This document shows, in pieces, positions 41,601 to 52,079 of a stretch of 64,000 nucleotides of DNA; position 1 is the stretch's first letter; each line of letters opens with the position of its first letter. The notes beneath the pieces were generated by a model that ran no database searches, had not been told where the DNA came from, and saw nothing but the letters and a program-made list of their open reading frames with translations. The stretch comes from Asterella californica (Eukaryota > Streptophyta > Marchantiopsida > Marchantiales > Aytoniaceae). Where the stretch lies: assembly GCA_036924285.1 (NCBI GenBank), contig JAYKYS010000005.1, positions 9,424,001 to 9,488,000 on the forward strand. The letters run 5' to 3'. Made by a program: the position numbers and the translations under genes.

Positions 41601-41897
41601 CTACGAGTTATTAACTGCATACGTTATTATCGAAACGTTACTTAAGCTTGACTAATCTGCAAGTCTTACCTATCCTCTTCGGATCTAGTTAGCTAAAAGC
41701 TTGAACTTTGAGTACCACTATAAAAGCACGAAGGAAGATATTATTTTTTCCTTACACGAAGGAGAATATTCTTTTTTCCTTATAGTGTTTTGAGACGGAA
41801 GAAAATATTACTTTATGTTCCAAAGAAACTAGACATCTTCATTTTAACACTTCTTTGTCAGATATTTTATCTTCTAGTACTCGTGCGATTTTGCAAA
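38669..41897. mobile_element. 3.23-kb insertion with 9-bp target duplication
   Basis: Flanked by identical CGCATAGCT at 38660-38668 and 41898-41906. It interrupts the Helentron helicase, whose reading resumes on the other side. The ends (TACTATCTG... and ...TTTTGCAAA) show no clear terminal inverted repeat. Internally, GTATCAGAACTCAG (39288-39301) resembles the initiator-Met primer-binding site of Copia elements. A weak open stretch follows at 39339-39559, but no recognisable pol was found and no second LTR was seen. A 9-bp duplication would suit a Mutator-like element better than Copia (5 bp). The element class is unresolved. Confidence 0.7.
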
Positions 41898-41906
41898 CGC
41901 ATAGCT

Positions 41907-42660
41907 CTCGCAATGTCATTGCATGCGTAGCGTCTTGTTAGTATCATTGTTTGTATAAAATACACGAGAAAATAAAGATAGGTTAATATTATATTTGATA
42001 AAAGATGAATTTAGATATTCAAGATCCCTTGATGTTTGTTATTGATACTAATATGATTTAAAATGTATATGAATTTAGTATTATTTTGTCACATATGTTG
42101 AGATAATTCATAATATTTGAAACAAGAGGACTAAATATTAGTAGCTATATTTGAAGAGTTTGCAGGAGATGTTTGAAAGATCCTTGTATATTTTAAGGGT
42201 TTTGATTCATAAGAATCTATGGATACAATTATGACAAGATCACCGAATGAAAGAAAAAGTTGTGTGTTATTTGGTGCAATATTTGATTTATATAAGAGAA
42301 CATCTTAGCTGCAACAAGAGAAATTTCATCTATGATATACTAATCTTAATTTTTTTATAAGACTTTATATAACGATCAAGAGCATCCAGATGTAATTTAG
42401 AAAACATAATATCATATGACTCTTTAGGTATGGACAAAACACTATGGATAGTCATTCCTTGAATGTTGTAAGTGGCTCTACCTATGTATGCAACTTTGAG
42501 TATTTTGACTTCTTCAAGATCATTGAATCGTGATTTACATCTTCGTATATCTAAGAGAGATCTTGAATAATTTAAGACAATAAACGTTTTTCTTTTACCT
42601 TCTTCTCCTCTTAAGAATAAAAAGAAAGGTTGTTCAAGAAAATATTTGTTTATGAATACA
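41907..42660 (-). pseudogene. Pif1-like helicase remnant of the Helentron, N-terminal part
   Basis: Minus strand: PFFLFLRGEEGKRKTFIV holds a Walker A equivalent (GEEGKRKT at about 42608-42585; the canonical form ends GTGKS/T, so it is altered). It is followed by VAYIGRATYNIQGMTIHSVL, Walker B YIIDEISLVAAKMFS (about 42336-42300) and FKYYELSQHM. In Pif1 helicases the last segment is the YYEL...MRQ region. Stops and frameshifts are present. The reading stops at the insertion boundary at 41906. Confidence 0.8.
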
Positions 42661-43399
42661 ATTGTAGAAACACATTTTTTATTGTTTATTGAGTTATCTT
42701 AGTTCAATATATAAAGCATGAAAGGAAGAAAATATATCTTTATAAGATCTTTGAATTGATTGAAGCATATCTAGTGGATAATTTTTATTTTTTTACAAGT
42801 GTACATATTATAATTTGCAATATATTCTAGGAGTGATTTCGTATTATTTTTTGAACTTTGGGGATGGATGGCATATTTACCGATCATAAATGATAGTCTA
42901 ATGGATGTAGAGAAATCTATTTTTTTTAAGATAATTGATTATCACTCTTATAAACAAAAGTTTGATTTGTCGGATTGCTTGTGTCAATAAATTAAAAACT
43001 ACGAGAAGCATGATACAATGATAAGCTTAAATAGTATAAAGTGATAATTGAGTGGAGACTTATCTATAATTGAAAAGGGCATTGCCTAATTTCTGTATTT
43101 TTGTGTTAGCATCAATATTTTCTTCAATGCTCTTATCATTGATTTTGCTCATCTCTTCAGTTATGGCGTTATATGTTTTGGTCAAATAAGATGTACAATG
43201 TTGTGGAGTAGCATGTGGATCGAAAACATATTGACTATCACTATTTGCCTGTAAAAATTGATCAGTTTTTTTTAAGAAAGGATTAATGTAGATATCGCAA
43301 GGTTCATGTTATAGACACACTGAAGGTTTGTGAGTATTATATCTTATACGTTGAAGGTATGTTTCATGATCGAGGTTGAGAATTTGGAGGAACTCATTG

Positions 43400-44480
43400 T
43401 AGTTCACATCTATACCACGTTATAATGAAAAAAAATTGTTGTATATATGTGTATTGGATTGTTGTATGTGTTTCAAAGCTTTTATATCAAATTTAGTTGT
43501 ACGTATGAGGTATGATATAGTTGTTGTCAACATAAGTAGCCAAGGAAATCAAAATCTGCATACCATAGATTTATATTTCTTCTTACAAGTCATAGTATGA
43601 CTATGAGTTTGAGTTTTGATCGTATCTTCAGATAGTAGACGATGGTCCATAAAAATAGAAGTATTGATGAATTTTATGATGTTATTGTCAGAATTGATCT
43701 TAAATACATGTGCATCTTTGACCCAAAATAATCCATGATCATGAGGATTTCCTATGCTTTGAAACTGGATGAATAATACAAATTTGTTAATATCATCAAA
43801 TATACCATGATTTTATTTTATTAATTGTCTGAAACATTGGTACGACGATTAGAATATCGAGCAGATGTTACGAGATCTTTTGAATCAGTTGTTGTCTTTG
43901 GTAAGAATTTAGTTCATCTAGGTTCTCAAGGAGAGGAATAAGACCATCATTTATGTTCAGATGATGAAGAGTTTGCATAAGTGATGTCCAATTTTTCTCA
44001 TTCGAAGTAAGAGTGATGAAAAAAGTAGGTTTTTCTAATTGTCTATCATCGCATACAGATTTTTTTCAAATTTTGATAATAATATGGTGTGAATCTTAAT
44101 TGAGATAAGCATGCGAAAGCGTGATCAGAGATGAATAATTGTTCTTTGAATATGTTTTTTTTAGTTGTTGGATGGTCAAAAGAGGAAAGTGTACTTTATT
44201 ATTTTGAATTCGTATCCAAGAGAGACTTAATCAATGCAAATTCTAGACATTTTGTAAAATATATTAGATAGATGTCGAGCAAATTGATGTCTAAAAATGC
44301 AATCAAGAATGCAATAGTTTCTAAGCAGCAATACTTTGATATGATAAATTTGTTGTATTTCTACCGTGATGATAAAATAAACTAGGAAAGTTAGTTTCTT
44401 CACAATAATCATTTTTGAATAGACTTAAAGGGTTTTAACCTTCGTGAGCTTATATTTATGATATGTATACATAGTTTCAA
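43400..44480 (-). pseudogene. Helitron Rep/helitron-like N-terminal domain remnant
   Basis: Minus-strand readings in order: FARHLSNIFYKMSRI; SDHAFACLSQLRFTPYYYQN; LEKPTFFITLTSNEKNWTSL; KDLVTSARYSNRRTN; FQSIGNPHDHGLFWVKDAHVF; and TMTCKKK followed by CRF. The N/S-PHDHG block is the HUH-type metal-binding motif in the HDH form seen in Helentrons. The HSHTMTCKKK...CRF stretch follows it as in that family. At least three frame changes and several stops are present, so it is inactive. The match to the family is by remembered motifs, not by search. Confidence 0.8.
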
Positions 44481-45966
44481 AATCCATGAAGTTAGCGAAA
44501 AATGTGTCTGTGTGTGTAGTTATATTACTTATAGATACATCCATATTCATATTTGTTGTATATTCATTTTCATATTCTTCTACTGATGTCTGTTCATGTT
44601 CATTGTGAGATGTTTCAGTCTCAATTTCATTATGCTCTATTGTATCGACAATATTTGTAAGTGATTGTAAGCATTGATCATCATTTAAAGTTTCAATTTA
44701 TTTCTCATTAAATGTAACCTTATGAAATTTGTGAAGAGGAGTGTGAATAGGATTGTTGTATTTGGTCTTACATAACTGGTATTGTATATAGATTTCAAAC
44801 TCATCTTACGTTTTATTTGAACAATGATACTTTTTTCATTGTGTGTCATATAAGATAAATGCGACTACCCTTCATGTGTATTTGAAAGAACGTTTAAGAT
44901 ATTATCGTGCATATGTCATTGTTTAAAATCACTATAAATATGAAGATTTTCAAAAATAACTCGTGGTGCTATCAATCACTTTTTTTATTTCATTCAAACA
45001 TTTTATATAAGAATCCTTGTATTTATGTACAATTGATATAAAAGAAAAAATATTGGTAATTATGAAGATCTATATGACGAACACACAAGGAACGAACATT
45101 GGATATTTCACTCAAATCATCATATGATATATTCTGAATTTTATAATAATTTATTAGTTTACTAACTTGTGTGTTTCTAATAGGCTCTTATTTTTTTTAA
45201 AATCATATATGTGACATGTTGCAAATATCATATTAGGAGTATCCATTATATATTGTCTATAATGATCAAATTGTTTATGCAAATATATATTTTTCACTTG
45301 CATTTAGGTTTGAGTGGTAGACATTATAAGTTGCTAATGATGAAAGAGTGTGACGAGGAGATGATAGTCCAATAAATGATATTTTTTATCAACTGTATAT
45401 TGTTTGAAATATTTCTCATTGATATAGTAGTTATTATAATTATTTATAATAATTATAAAAATTGATAAGTTTAGGTTTTCTTTGTTTATACCTAAGAATT
45501 CAAATTTTAAGTTATCATATAGTTTAGTATCATATGTTGTATGTTGTTTTGTTCGTTTGAGGATTTCTGTTTTGTATATTTTTTGTTAAATTTGGTGAGT
45601 TGACCAGCAGGAAGTCGAAGCAAATATTTATGTACTAGATGAACAATGGTTTCATTTATATGTTCATAGTGCAATCCTTGTATCTCTTGTATAATGAAGT
45701 TCTATTCATTAGTATTTGACGATTGACTTTCCGTACAAGAGACTCCTAGTGTCTTGCATGATTGGGGCAGTCATCATATAGGAGATGGAATGTATGATAT
45801 GATGATATAGTTCTATTGTCAAATTTAATTATTTTGAATTTGAAATACAATTAAAGTTATAAATTTTTATTTATAAAACTCTAGATAAATATATTAAACA
45901 CAAATAATCTCCGAATACTCTACCAATCACATAAAAAATACCAGTTTTCTCTATGTACTCTTGAGT

Positions 45967-46028
45967 TGATCGAACTTTGTGGAGTTTGAAGTTCGATCAG
46001 CAACTAATCTTCTAACTCCACAAAGTTC
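45967..46028. repeat. Nested inverted repeats
   Basis: GAACTTTGTGGAGTT (45972-45986) is the exact reverse complement of 46014-46028. Overlapping it, TTGATCGAACTT/AGTTCGATCA (45967-45999) forms a second, competing stem. It lies at the end of the integrase remnant. Confidence 0.8.
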
Positions 46029-47010
46029 AAAAGACGTTGCTCTTGGCTTTCATCTTTTTCCATGCGTCCGGTAACAACTAATCTATAAGTAGGGACCTCT
46101 AACTCGATGAGAACAACGGATGTCATCCCATAAGTTAGGTAGAAGGGTGTCTTCTGGGTGGTGACCTTAGGTGAAATCCTAAAAGCTCAAAATAAAGATG
46201 GCAGCTTCGTGTCTCCATCATATGCGTGGTTAACAGTTACTTTATTCAAATTATTACAAAGAAGACCATTCGACTTCTCCGTCAACCCATTAGCTTTCGA
46301 GTTGTACGGTGTCGTGTTCTGATGCTTGATCTTGAAGTACTGGGTCAGGAGGGAAATAGTCTCATTCAGAAAATGAGTGCCTCTATTTGACACTAGTTCT
46401 AGCGTGCATCCGTATTGAGTGATGATGTTGTGTCAAAGAAATCTGGCCACCACTACATCATCATTCTTCATTGTGGCTTCGTCCTCTATCATATTCGTGG
46501 CGTAGTCTGTAGCTATCATGATGTACCATGATCGTGTTTTTCTAGCTATATGAGCGATTGATCCAACAAAGTCGATTCTCCATTTTTCAAAAGGTGCTAA
46601 AGACAAAATGAGAGTAAGAGATAACCTAGTAGTAGCTGTCGATCTTTCCACCCTCTAGCATGCATCACATCTTCTGATCTCCTGAAAAGTGTCTCTATAC
46701 ATGGTTGGCCATCAGTAGCCGATGTCGAACATCTTCTTCACCGTCGTCTTCAGTCCGTAGTGACCTCCAGCATCTTCGTAGTGAAGACTCGTGATCACTA
46801 GCTTAATCTCTGAGGGCTCAGGACATCTCCTCAGCTTCTCGTCATGTCTCTTTCTAAACAAAATACCCTGGAAGATGACGTAGAGCATGCCTTGTGTAAG
46901 AAGACAGCCTTCTGCTCGGCATCCAATCCCTCGGGATACTGTTGATCTTCCAAGAACTTCCTCAGGTCCTTGAAGATAGATTCCTCTAATCTTTTTTCTA
47001 ATAATCACTC
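46000..47010 (-). pseudogene. Ty3/gypsy integrase remnant
   Basis: Minus-strand readings in order: FKDLRKFLEDQQYPEGLD; the H2C2 zinc-binding region, LHYEDAGGHYGLKTTVKKMF then a WPTM/C...C segment; catalytic-core WRIDFVG and MIATDYATNMIEDEA; SNRGTHFLNE; PYNSKANGLTEKSNGLL; and TTQKTPFYLTYGMTSVVLIE. It belongs to the gypsy integrase family, which joins element cDNA to host DNA. The second catalytic aspartate (expected SDRGT or SDQGT) is Asn here, and stops and frameshifts separate the blocks. Nothing upstream (above 47010) reads as RNase H, so the element is truncated. Confidence 0.85.
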
Positions 47011-47794
47011 ACGACGTTGTCTGAGATCTTATGGTCTATATTTTACTCTAAGGTGGTATGGATCCTCTTTTAGACTTGAACTTTCCAGCGAGAGTTTCGT
47101 TCAACACTTGGAACAAAATACGTTGTTACAATCGATTAAAAGTGACACACCGAGAGTTTATCGTGAGGAACTTCTACGAGGATTAATACAATCAGATTAT
47201 AACCTCGTCTTTTCCGTTTGTAGTTCCGTTTATTGTTAACCGCTTTAAGGTCATCATTTTGATCTTATACTGAGTATAGTTTTATCTTTCGTGTTATCAT
47301 GTCTACGTGCTTCTTGACTTACCACATCGTTGATGGTATGTGTTCGAAGTGTGTCCAATAAAGCCTTGAGTGCTCAAATGATACTAATGGTAAAAATTCA
47401 CTCCTTGTGTTTCGATTATCTGAGAAAAGACAAAACTTTTTGTCAACTTGTTTTTTATTGGTCGAGAGTTTGACCAATAATCTTCTATCAAGTTTTTTTT
47501 CCATTTTTAGGAGTTAGAGACACTTCCCGTGGTCTATTCGTGAAGTGTTGGATATGGTTGGAAAACTTGGGAGATGAGGATGCTCGCAGACTCAACGATT
47601 GTTCGATTTAGAGCACGGAGGACATCATTTCGATCAATTGAAGCTGAGGGGATAAAATTCATGATCAATTTTGTTTCTAAGAGGTCTTTCGCACTTTTCG
47701 AGAGTTCTATGAGGTTGTTGGAGATGAATTGACTGTTGCTGGAAAGCTCTTAAGATCAGTCGATTTCAAACCGGAGTGAAAGAGTTATGGCCGG

Positions 47795-48403
47795 TGTCGT
47801 GTCGTGGACCTTCATCTACATGAAATCTATTTCGATGTTTATCATTATCGCTCCAAAGACGCTCATGAGACTAAAAATGAGGTTTTTTGCACAACTTTCG
47901 ATCTTCACTTTCATTACATCGATGGACAGAGTTCGTTGTCAACTTTCCCTAGGCACTTTGTCTACTTCAGTTGGACGCATAGTGGAGAAGTTACAAGACT
48001 CGAAAGATGGACAAAACAAGTTAGACCCCAGCTTATGAGCTTTTGGCACGACTTCGGATCTTCACTTTCATTGCATCAATGGATAGAGCTCATTGTCAGC
48101 TTTCCTTAGGCACTTTGTCTACTTCAGTTGGACGCATAGTGGAGAAGTTACGAGACTTGAAAGATGGGTAAAACAAGCTAAGTCCCAGCTTACGGGCTTT
48201 TGGCACGACTTCAGATCTTCACTTTCATCGCATCAATGGGTAGAGCTCGTTGTCAGCTTTCCATGTACACTTCGTCTATTTCATTTGGACGTCTGGTGGA
48301 GAAGTTACGAGACTCGGAAGAAGAGAAAATCAAACTAGGCCCTAATTTACTTTTGCTCACTAGGTATTTGTAGCTCCAGACGCTGTACTAAGGACGCAAG
48401 GGG
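47795..48403 (+). repeat. 157-bp tandem repeat (three units), LTR-associated
   Basis: Homologous to 27347-27800 but with three units instead of two. Unit starts (GCAC) are at 47889, 48046 and 48203, an exact 157-bp period. Units carry GATCTTCACTTTCATT, AGTTGGACGCATAGTGG or a variant, and GAAGTTACGAGACT. Both loci share the outer boundaries TGTCGTGTCGTGG and GGACGCAAGGGG. Confidence 0.85.
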
Positions 48404-48659
48404 TTTGTTTCCTCGTTATTGGAGAAAACTTGTACGTACTATGACTGACATTAGGGGGCTGCTTAAAGGGCTAGCTTGTTCTTGCGACCTGTCGGTGGAT
48501 GGTTTGAAGAATTGAGAAGTCCAATGCATGCGCGCAAGGTGTCATTGTGTTCAGATCTGTGCATGCTACGCGTTGGTTAAGACGGTTGGTGAAGAGGTAG
48601 ATCAAGGTGTGTGTTCTAGGAGAAATTGAGATGTAGAAAGAGGATTTGGAGTGCTTCAA

Positions 48660-49810
48660 TGATATGTGAAGAAGAGTTGGACCGTTCGGACCGTTCCAGA
48701 GTCAAACTTTCTATCCTTGGATCCACCGGGATCAGAACGCCGAGTTCTTCAAGAAATTGAAGACGATACAAAGTTTCATCGGGCGGTTTGGGAGTTCTGA
48801 GTGAAATTGACCCATAGGGAAGCGCTTGCGTCAGGTTTTTCATCACATGCGACCTGAAATTTGGTTGTTCTTCGCGATTGTGAGCCAAGTTCTTCGTTCT
48901 TGGTGCTTACGTGATCAAAGAGTCTTCATCTACACGTAAGAGAAGACCGTATGTGGATTGGATTGTTGGTTTGGATGTGGTGAGCGAATTTGTGCCGCAG
49001 GGAGTCGATTTATGTCAATTTTTTGCATCTTGCGATCAAATTTCTTGCATGGTTTTGCGAGAGGAACTCCAAACGGTTTGTTTGGAGTCTCGTTGGATTC
49101 AAGGTAACTAGATATACCTACCAGAGAAGACGGATATCAGATCAGACGATCTGTTTGGACGGAGTGTGCGGTTTTAAGCTGTAAGGAGGAGTTTTTGAAG
49201 GTTCGGTCACCTGCGACCAAAAATCGACGATATCTCGGCTGTTGGGAGTCGGATCTGAAAGTTTCTTGGACCAACGGAGTCAAAGAAGAAGACCTTATCG
49301 ACATATGAAGACCGTTTGGTGAAAAGAGAAAGTTCTCAGATAGATTTTTTTCGGTTCATTCGCTACGAGTTTTGCCTTTTTTAGTTCGTTGGAGTTCTAG
49401 TTTGTTATGTACAGCTTGTGGTAGCTAGCTTTAGCTAAGAGCTTGTACATGAAAGTTGTTTGGACTTGGGTTTGAATCGTGTGATATTGGGGCAGCTCTT
49501 TTTGTTAGCAAAGGGATGTTTCTCTTGCTTGGAGCTACGCTTCGATATAGTTTTGGGTCTTGGTTGAGATTCAGGGACTCGTTGTAGAGGGTTTTGAAGC
49601 AGAGTACAGATCGCTCTGGTCTGTTTTTCAGTCTTGAGTTCTTTGGAGAAAGAACATGCAATGTATGTACATTGAGAGTTGGTATATATTGCGACGCTCG
49701 TTTTTGTGCTTGTTTCTCTCTTTCTTGTCTCTGTTCAGCACACTACATCTCCACATCCATGAACCTCGCGTTTTCTTGGACATCCTTCACGTAAAATTTG
49801 ACACGATACC
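48660..49810 (+). mobile_element. LTR-family segment of a Ty3/gypsy element, plus orientation
   Basis: Near-copy of 25565-26400 and of the inverted segments at 24240-24605 and 59455-60005. Blocks include GTATGTGGATTGGATTG, ATATCTCGGCTGTTGGGAGT, GCTTGTGGTAGCTAGCTTTA, GCACACTACATCTCCACA and a conserved GACACGATACCG at the end. It lies 1.1 kb upstream of the gag at 50942. Exact LTR limits could not be set, because the repeat at 47795 may or may not belong to it. Confidence 0.7.
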
Positions 49811-50941
49811 GGCTGAAGTTGGGTGCCTTAAATTGGAGGTTATGAGAGTAAACGACTCTAATTTGGGGACATTGAGAGCTATGTGGAGAGTTAGGGATCA
49901 AAATTTTGCTATGAAACTTTCCAAGATTTGGGAAGGTACAGTCAACTACTTACTTGTGAAATTTCGGGACATTTGGATTATTGGGTATAAAGGTATCGTT
50001 GTTTTTGTGTACAAGGGTCTGCATATCCTCTTGTGTCATTGACAGTTAGGATTTGGATCATTCCGAGAGATTGGTTGAGGATCTGATGGTGAAATTTTAC
50101 AGAGTGGTAGTGATGGAACACTTTAGCTTCTTGAGAAGTTTGATCCATTTTTGTCAAGTGGTTTGTGAAGAATCGGACAGCAAAGTTCTTTCGAAAAAGT
50201 ATCATGAGGAACTTTGATATGCCATAAATGTCAACTCAAAGATGATCTCTTTGCATGTGATATTTTAATAGAGAGATTATTCTACAAGCTACCTACCGGC
50301 CTTGGTTTCAACTCATTATGAGCTGTGGTTGAGGAGTGATAGTGAGGTAAAGTTGAGGGGTTCTTGTTCCAAAAGGTGCAAGATTTAAGATTCTTTGAAG
50401 AACATATCGACTTGGAGGTTTTGCTAGTGCTTCAAAGCGCTCGATAATGAGTATGGAGAGTTGTTGTCAGTATGGTTTGTGTTTTGGATCCTCTCCATAC
50501 TCGCATGTCTGTTTGTACGTCTAGTTGGTTTGGATTAGATTTGTGTGCGGGCGTTGCACTTAGTTTTCTTTCTCATTAGGAGTGCTGGTATTTCTCTTGT
50601 GGTGAGGCTGGAGTGATGACCAGCAGACCCAAGAGTGCTTGCGGTGATGGCAGGAACAGATTGCCCGTGTTTTCTATCTCAGTTTTATCTCTATTTGAGT
50701 GAGAGAGAGAATTGTCGAGAGAACGCGAGGATATTGCAGCGGGATATGTTTAGAGTATACTTGGGGGTCAGAGAGAGGTTTGAGTGGTCGCTGGTTCTGA
50801 GTCATAGAGTGCGACACGTACTCTTCACATTCAGATACCCGGTGTATTCTCAGATAAGAAAGCACGTCACACGACAGTTGATGAACTCGACGTGAAACTT
50901 CTGGGGTGGAAAGTTAGTGAAGTTCTTCTCTGAACTTTACC
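49811..50941 (+). other. Leader region between LTR-family segment and gag
   Basis: No gene is recognised. Near its end, GATGAACTCGACGTGAA (about 50879-50895) matches GGTGAACTCGACATGAAGG at about 26410, which also lies between an LTR-family segment and a gag. This is a candidate primer-binding/leader feature or the true end of the LTR. Confidence 0.4.
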
Positions 50942-51790
50942 ATGGCTGAGAGACAAGAAGGTGGAAACCCTTCAAGCACGATGCCACTACAGCTTGATCT
51001 TGCTATCGGACAAATGTTCCAAGCATTTGCTTTGTACATTAATCAACAACAAGCTGTTCAACGGAAGGAGACGATGGCTACCAAGGCTTTGCAGTCTGTT
51101 GTGAGTACATTGGATCAGTTTGATGAGAGAAACATCTCCAACTACTTGAAGTTCTATTCTCGTGAGATGGAGCTGAGTAAGGTATCAGAGAGGGAGATGA
51201 TACAGACGTTTGAGCTTGTTGTTGTCCCGGAGTTACGAGAATGTGTGAAGAGACTCATTCAAGCTCATGGAGCTAACTGGGAGGAGTTTTCTCTTCAGCT
51301 GAAGGAGGAATACTCTTTGGAGGATGCAGATCGAGTGACTAAAAAGTCATTCATGGAGTGGGTGAACAATCCCAACAATGATCGAGTTGCTACCGAATTG
51401 TATCGGGAGTTTGAAAAAAACTTTCTTCAACTATCTCGGATGGAGAAGCTCACACTTGAGAATGACAAAGTGGAGTTATTTTTACAGTCATCCAACAGCG
51501 AGCTACAAAGGGAATTGGAGTTGCTATTGGAAGATCGGATGAAAGACAATGATCTCATATCTGACTGGAAGAACGTTACCGAAGCAGTGGGAGTACTTGC
51601 GAAGCGAGAATACCGAAGAGGGAAGGTGGTTGTAAGTCGGATATCGAGATCACCGCCAATTGTGAGTCAAGCAATTTCTAAACATCCCCCTCCAGTGATA
51701 TCTAATGTCAAGTATCTAGTGGGCTGTCAACTTGCCTGTGAAATGTCCTCCACATATTGGACCGTCATGGAATTCTTCCATGAGTCGTAG
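50942..51790 (+). CDS. Ty3/gypsy gag-like polyprotein, 3'-truncated by rearrangement
   Basis: An uninterrupted frame of 282 codons from a clean ATG. The capsid-like region includes LQSVVSTLDQFDERNISNYL, FYSREMEL, ELVVVPELRECVKRLI, KKSFMEWVNNPNND and LQRELELLLEDR. The protein is acidic and helix-rich, with no zinc knuckle. From about codon 257 (after VISNVKYL) the frame runs backwards through an integrase fragment coded on the other strand. The last roughly 25 residues are therefore a junction artefact, not gag. Related decayed gags lie at 24.6-25.6 and 26.5-27.1 kb. This is the best-preserved element ORF in the window, but its pol is missing. I judge it retroelement-derived from its family resemblance; a domesticated host gene is possible but unsupported. 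Confidence 0.8.
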   Translation: MAERQEGGNPSSTMPLQLDLAIGQMFQAFALYINQQQAVQRKETMATKALQSVVSTLDQFDERNISNYLKFYSREMELSKVSEREMIQTFELVVVPELRECVKRLIQAHGANWEEFSLQLKEEYSLEDADRVTKKSFMEWVNNPNNDRVATELYREFEKNFLQLSRMEKLTLENDKVELFLQSSNSELQRELELLLEDRMKDNDLISDWKNVTEAVGVLAKREYRRGKVVVSRISRSPPIVSQAISKHPPPVISNVKYLVGCQLACEMSSTYWTVMEFFHES

Positions 51791-52030
51791 AAACTCCTCC
51801 TTGCTCGCAGCTCTTCTCAAGACTCCATCAACTCCTTCATGGAATAACACACCTTCCACCACCATGTAGGGTTGACTTCGTTTCACCAAAGTCTTCTTCT
51901 CTCTGGTTAGCATCTCGTCTGGATAGACACCTTCCGTAACAAAATCCCAAATTTCTTGATATTCTATTGGGATAATAGAGTTGCTCATCAAGACCATCAA
52001 ATCTTCATCAGGAAAGGTGTCATCCACCAG
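51716..52030 (-). pseudogene. Ty3/gypsy integrase N-terminal remnant
   Basis: Minus strand: PIEYQEIWDFVTEGVYPDEM, QPYMVVEGVLFHEGVDGVLR, RLMEEFHDGPICGGHFTGKL. The HxxxxxGGH part of the H2C2 zinc module is visible. The frame then stops at the junction with the plus-strand gag. It is the 3' end of the minus-strand element running from 56.0 kb. Confidence 0.8.
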
Positions 52031-52079
52031 CTCCTCTTCCTCGTCATCGTAAGCTCTAGATAGTAAATCTGCATTTGCG

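Larger units (their letters stand above)
37750..45850 (-). mobile_element. Decayed Helentron-type Helitron (rolling-circle element)
   Basis: Minus-strand coding remnants occur in the order expected for a Helentron (Helitron2) polypeptide. They are a Helitron-like N-terminal and Rep region (about 44480-43400), a Pif1-like helicase (about 42660-41907, resuming 38659-38290) and an AP-like endonuclease (about 38060-37780). The frame is broken by many stops and shifts. The helicase is also interrupted by a separate 3.23-kb insertion (38669-41897). A further open stretch on the minus strand at 44500-44830, rich in Glu/Thr/Asn, probably precedes the Rep. Terminal sequences of the element were not identified, so the outer limits are approximate; a gypsy integrase fragment begins at about 46000. 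Confidence 0.8.

Noticed and set aside
38669..41897. Calling the 3.23-kb insert a Copia element
   Set aside because: Only a primer-binding-like sequence supports it. No second LTR, no pol motifs, and a 9-bp rather than 5-bp flanking duplication.
48616..48888. 90-codon minus-strand frame in the plus-strand LTR segment
   Set aside because: The same sequence recurs as LTR-family repeat in both orientations elsewhere in the window. Its openness is not matched by a gag or pol motif.
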